Under the pieces are notes generated by a model. That model ran no database searches, was not told the DNA's origin, and was given only the letters and a program-made list of their open reading frames with translations. This document shows, piece by piece, positions 52,530-54,317 of a DNA stretch of 54,317 nucleotides (position 1 is its first letter; every line of letters starts with the position of its first letter). Source of the stretch: Gemmatimonadaceae bacterium (GTDB lineage Bacteria; Gemmatimonadota; Gemmatimonadetes; Gemmatimonadales; Gemmatimonadaceae); NCBI GenBank assembly GCA_020853635.1, contig JADYYN010000092.1, positions 1-54,317 on the forward strand, in the 5' to 3' direction. A program made the translations under genes and the position numbers.

Positions 52530-53783
52530 TTGAGGACCACCTTGATCGCGTTTGTTGCACTCGCGGTCGCCTGCGCCGCTCGGGGAACGGGCGCCGCGAG
52601 TACCGACCGAATCGCCTTCATCAACGCGCGAGTCCTCGACGACTCGACCTTCGTCGAGCGGGCGCTCGTCGTCGAAGGCGGGCGTTTCGTGGACGCAGAT
52701 CCGGCGACGGCGAGCCGCACCGTGGACCTGTCCGGTGCTTTCCTCGTGCCGCCGTTCTGCGAGGCACACAACCACAACTTGGGTAGTGCCGACGGGAACC
52801 AGGAGGCGATCGATCAGTACCTCCGCGAGGGCATCTTCTATGTCGGGGTGCTTTCCAATCTGCCGGCGCTGACTGATCCGATTCGTCACACCTACAACAC
52901 CCCCCGCAGCGTCGACGCGATCTTCTTGAACGGCGGCCTGACGGCCACGGGCGGGCATCCCATCCGTCTTCGCGAGTCCTTACTTGATAGAGGGCTGTAC
53001 CCTGGCTTCACGCGGCAGTCGCTCGCCGATCACTCGTACTTCGTCGTCGACTCCCTCGCGGACCTGGATCGGAAGTGGCCGCAGATCGTCGGCTTGCGGC
53101 CGGACGGCATCAAGATCTTCCTGCTCTGGTCCGAGGACTTTCAGCGCCGACAGCGCGACACGACCTACTTCGGGCAGAAGGGGCTCGATCCGACGCTCGT
53201 GCCGCCGATCGTCGAACGCGCGCACCGGCAGGGACTGCGGGTCTTCGCCCATGTGGAGAGCGCACACGACTTCCATGTCGCGGTCGAGGCGGGCGTGGAC
53301 GTCATCGCACACCTCCCCGGGAACGACTCGCCGGCTCGCATCGCAGCGGCCGACGCACGCCTGGCCGCTGCGCGCGGCGTGCGTGTGATCACGACGGCGG
53401 TGCTCATTGAGCGTCCGGCGCGCAAGCGCGACACGACCAACTATCGCGCGATGCGCGCCGCGCAGATCGAGAATCTCCGCCTCCTGCGGCAGGCCGGAGT
53501 CGTGCTGGCTGCCGGAAGCGACGAGACGAGACAGACCAGCAGCGTCGAGATCGACCATCTGCGGGAACTCGGTGTGTTCAGCCATGCCGAACTGCTGAAT
53601 GTCTGGGGCGCCGCCTGCGCGAATACGTTGTTCCCCACGCGGAAGCTTGGAAGGCTGCAGCCAGGCTACGAAGCCAGCTTCCTCGCACTCGGCGCCGATC
53701 CGCTCAACGACTTCGCGGCCACCCGCGACATCCGCCTTCGGGTGAAGGATGGTCTGGAGATGCGAGTAGTGGCTACTCGGTAG
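52530..53783 (+). CDS. exported lipoprotein amidohydrolase
   Basis: 417 residues from a TTG at 52530, chosen because AAAAGGAG lies 7 bases upstream and a lipoprotein-like signal follows (TLIAFVALAVACAARG, Cys in VAC). ATG 52485 would add 15 residues. Amidohydrolase features are FINARVLDDSTFVERALVVE, VPPFCEAHNHN (HxH metal motif: H-N-H), GLRVFAHVESAHDF and GVDVIAHLPGND (metal His) and VVLAAGSDETRQTS (metal Asp). The set is complete, so it should be an active hydrolase of cyclic amides or peptides. Its last 11 bases overlap the convergent ankyrin gene. Confidence 0.85.
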   Translation: MRTTLIAFVALAVACAARGTGAASTDRIAFINARVLDDSTFVERALVVEGGRFVDADPATASRTVDLSGAFLVPPFCEAHNHNLGSADGNQEAIDQYLREGIFYVGVLSNLPALTDPIRHTYNTPRSVDAIFLNGGLTATGGHPIRLRESLLDRGLYPGFTRQSLADHSYFVVDSLADLDRKWPQIVGLRPDGIKIFLLWSEDFQRRQRDTTYFGQKGLDPTLVPPIVERAHRQGLRVFAHVESAHDFHVAVEAGVDVIAHLPGNDSPARIAAADARLAAARGVRVITTAVLIERPARKRDTTNYRAMRAAQIENLRLLRQAGVVLAAGSDETRQTSSVEIDHLRELGVFSHAELLNVWGAACANTLFPTRKLGRLQPGYEASFLALGADPLNDFAATRDIRLRVKDGLEMRVVATR

Positions 53784-54237
53784 GTTGGCGGTCGCCGGAA
53801 GCGAACAGCGCCGCCAGCTCCGGCACCGTCCTGACCCGCGGGTGCGCGGCGAGCGGGCGGCCGTCGTGGTCGCGAGCGCTCTTCAGCGCCGCGTGCCGGG
53901 TGACCAGCCGCCGCACCCACACGTCGTCGCCCCGGTCAAGCGCGAACCGCACGTCATCGATCTCCACCGCCAGCAGCGCGCCCCGCTCGCGCAGCCGGTG
54001 CAGCGCCCACCCACCCGGCGTCGCGCCGTGCGCACCGTCGCGTGCGTTCAGGTCGGCGCCGGCGGCCAACAGTGCGTCGACCACCGCGTGCTGCGCGGCG
54101 AAAGCAGCGTGGTGCAGCGCAGTCGCGCCCTCGGCGTCCGAACGCCGGGCGAGCCCGGGGTCGGCTGCGAGCATGGCCGTTACCGTCCCGAGGTCACCGC
54201 GAGTGACCGCATCGATGAAGAGCGACAGGTCTGCCAT
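53773..54237 (-). CDS. ankyrin-repeat protein
   Basis: 154 residues from ATG 54237 (MADLSLFIDAVTRGDLGTV). Ankyrin repeats are visible at about residues 12-70: ATALHHAAFAAQHAVVDALL and AAGADLNARDGAHGATPGGW, with a further degenerate repeat to ~130 (RGDDVWVRRLVTRHAAL). Small proteins like this mediate protein contacts. Cytoplasmic, no signal. Convergent with the amidohydrolase, 11-base overlap. Confidence 0.85.
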   Translation of the reverse strand: MADLSLFIDAVTRGDLGTVTAMLAADPGLARRSDAEGATALHHAAFAAQHAVVDALLAAGADLNARDGAHGATPGGWALHRLRERGALLAVEIDDVRFALDRGDDVWVRRLVTRHAALKSARDHDGRPLAAHPRVRTVPELAALFASGDRQPTE

Positions 54238-54259
54238 AGGTATCGGGGGTAAGGTAGAA

Positions 54260-54317
54260 TCAGGTAATCGAAGCAACAGCCTTGTCGTACGCCTCTGCCG
54301 GGCACTGGAATCCCAGC
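54260..54317 (-). mobile_element. possible 3' end of an IS30-like transposase (partial)
   Basis: Reading the minus strand from the window edge gives 18 residues, LGFQCPAEAYDKAVASIT, then TGA (54260-54262). This looks like the last residues of IS30-type transposases, which end in a phrase of the form TLGxxTPAExxxxAVAST. The fragment is too short for proof and no terminal repeat could be confirmed in the 22 bases before the ankyrin gene. Confidence 0.35.

Noticed and set aside
1..54317. tRNA, rRNA, CRISPR arrays, prophage genes
   Set aside because: Checked by eye in all intergenic gaps; no cloverleaf-like, rRNA-like, regularly spaced repeat or phage structural gene was seen.

Overview
ORGANISM. 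The window is uniformly GC-rich and gene-dense. Its gene content points to Gemmatimonadota: a sortilin/BNR-repeat exported protein, DUF885 and DUF5916 proteins, several secreted amidohydrolases, DUF4199 next to LuxR, exported carboxypeptidase-regulatory-like proteins, and reaction-centre genes together with form II RuBisCO. The assignment is made by inspection only; no database was searched. I recall form II RuBisCO and phototrophy genes both being reported from metagenome-derived Gemmatimonadota, so this is most likely a phototroph-related member of that phylum.

LAYOUT. 1-1491 holds broken anoxygenic photosynthesis genes. A puhE 3' fragment on the minus strand abuts a 5'-truncated pufM on the plus strand, which runs straight into an internally deleted pufC. 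1581-5811 is a minus-strand run of small regulator/effector pairs: MarR with SRPBCC, AraC beside a glyoxalase stub, LuxR with DUF4199. 5916-11916 holds a lipoprotein metalloprotease-like gene, a Ser/Thr kinase, a metallophosphoesterase coupled to a nitrilase, and a large lipoprotein. 12168-16676 holds yegP and a trehalose pair (OtsA-OtsB fusion plus a GH15 enzyme). 16704-30052 is mostly secreted hydrolases and peptidase-like proteins, plus an ArsR-AHSA1 pair and exonuclease III. 30063-30384 is a second internally deleted gene.

THE CORE. 30778-41568 is a co-directional block of eight genes: single-chain pyruvate:ferredoxin oxidoreductase (nifJ), a dihydroorotate-dehydrogenase-like protein, a ribosome hibernation factor, a release-factor-like baeRF protein, then cbbM (form II RuBisCO), cbbF, cbbP and cbbA. 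RuBisCO keeps every catalytic residue at the Rhodospirillum rubrum numbering, so it should be a true carboxylase. Together with phosphoribulokinase this supplies the two reactions specific to the Calvin cycle. A perfect 14-bp hairpin lies just before cbbM.

REST. 41589-54317 contains a Tat-exported multicopper oxidase, a DUF2256 zinc-binding protein, a DUF5916 outer-membrane-type protein, a PfkB kinase with an altered catalytic motif, DUF2200, a secreted putative glycoside hydrolase, a higBA toxin-antitoxin module with a candidate operator, an esterase, an amidohydrolase, an ankyrin protein, and what may be the 3' tip of an IS30-like transposase at the edge.

MAIN STORY. The photosynthetic reaction-centre genes look like a fossil: three junctions, loss of the special-pair ligand in PufM and of a haem ligand in PufC. 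The carbon-fixation genes in the same window look intact. If the junctions are confirmed in raw reads, this lineage lost phototrophy but kept RuBisCO. No rRNA, tRNA or CRISPR was seen.
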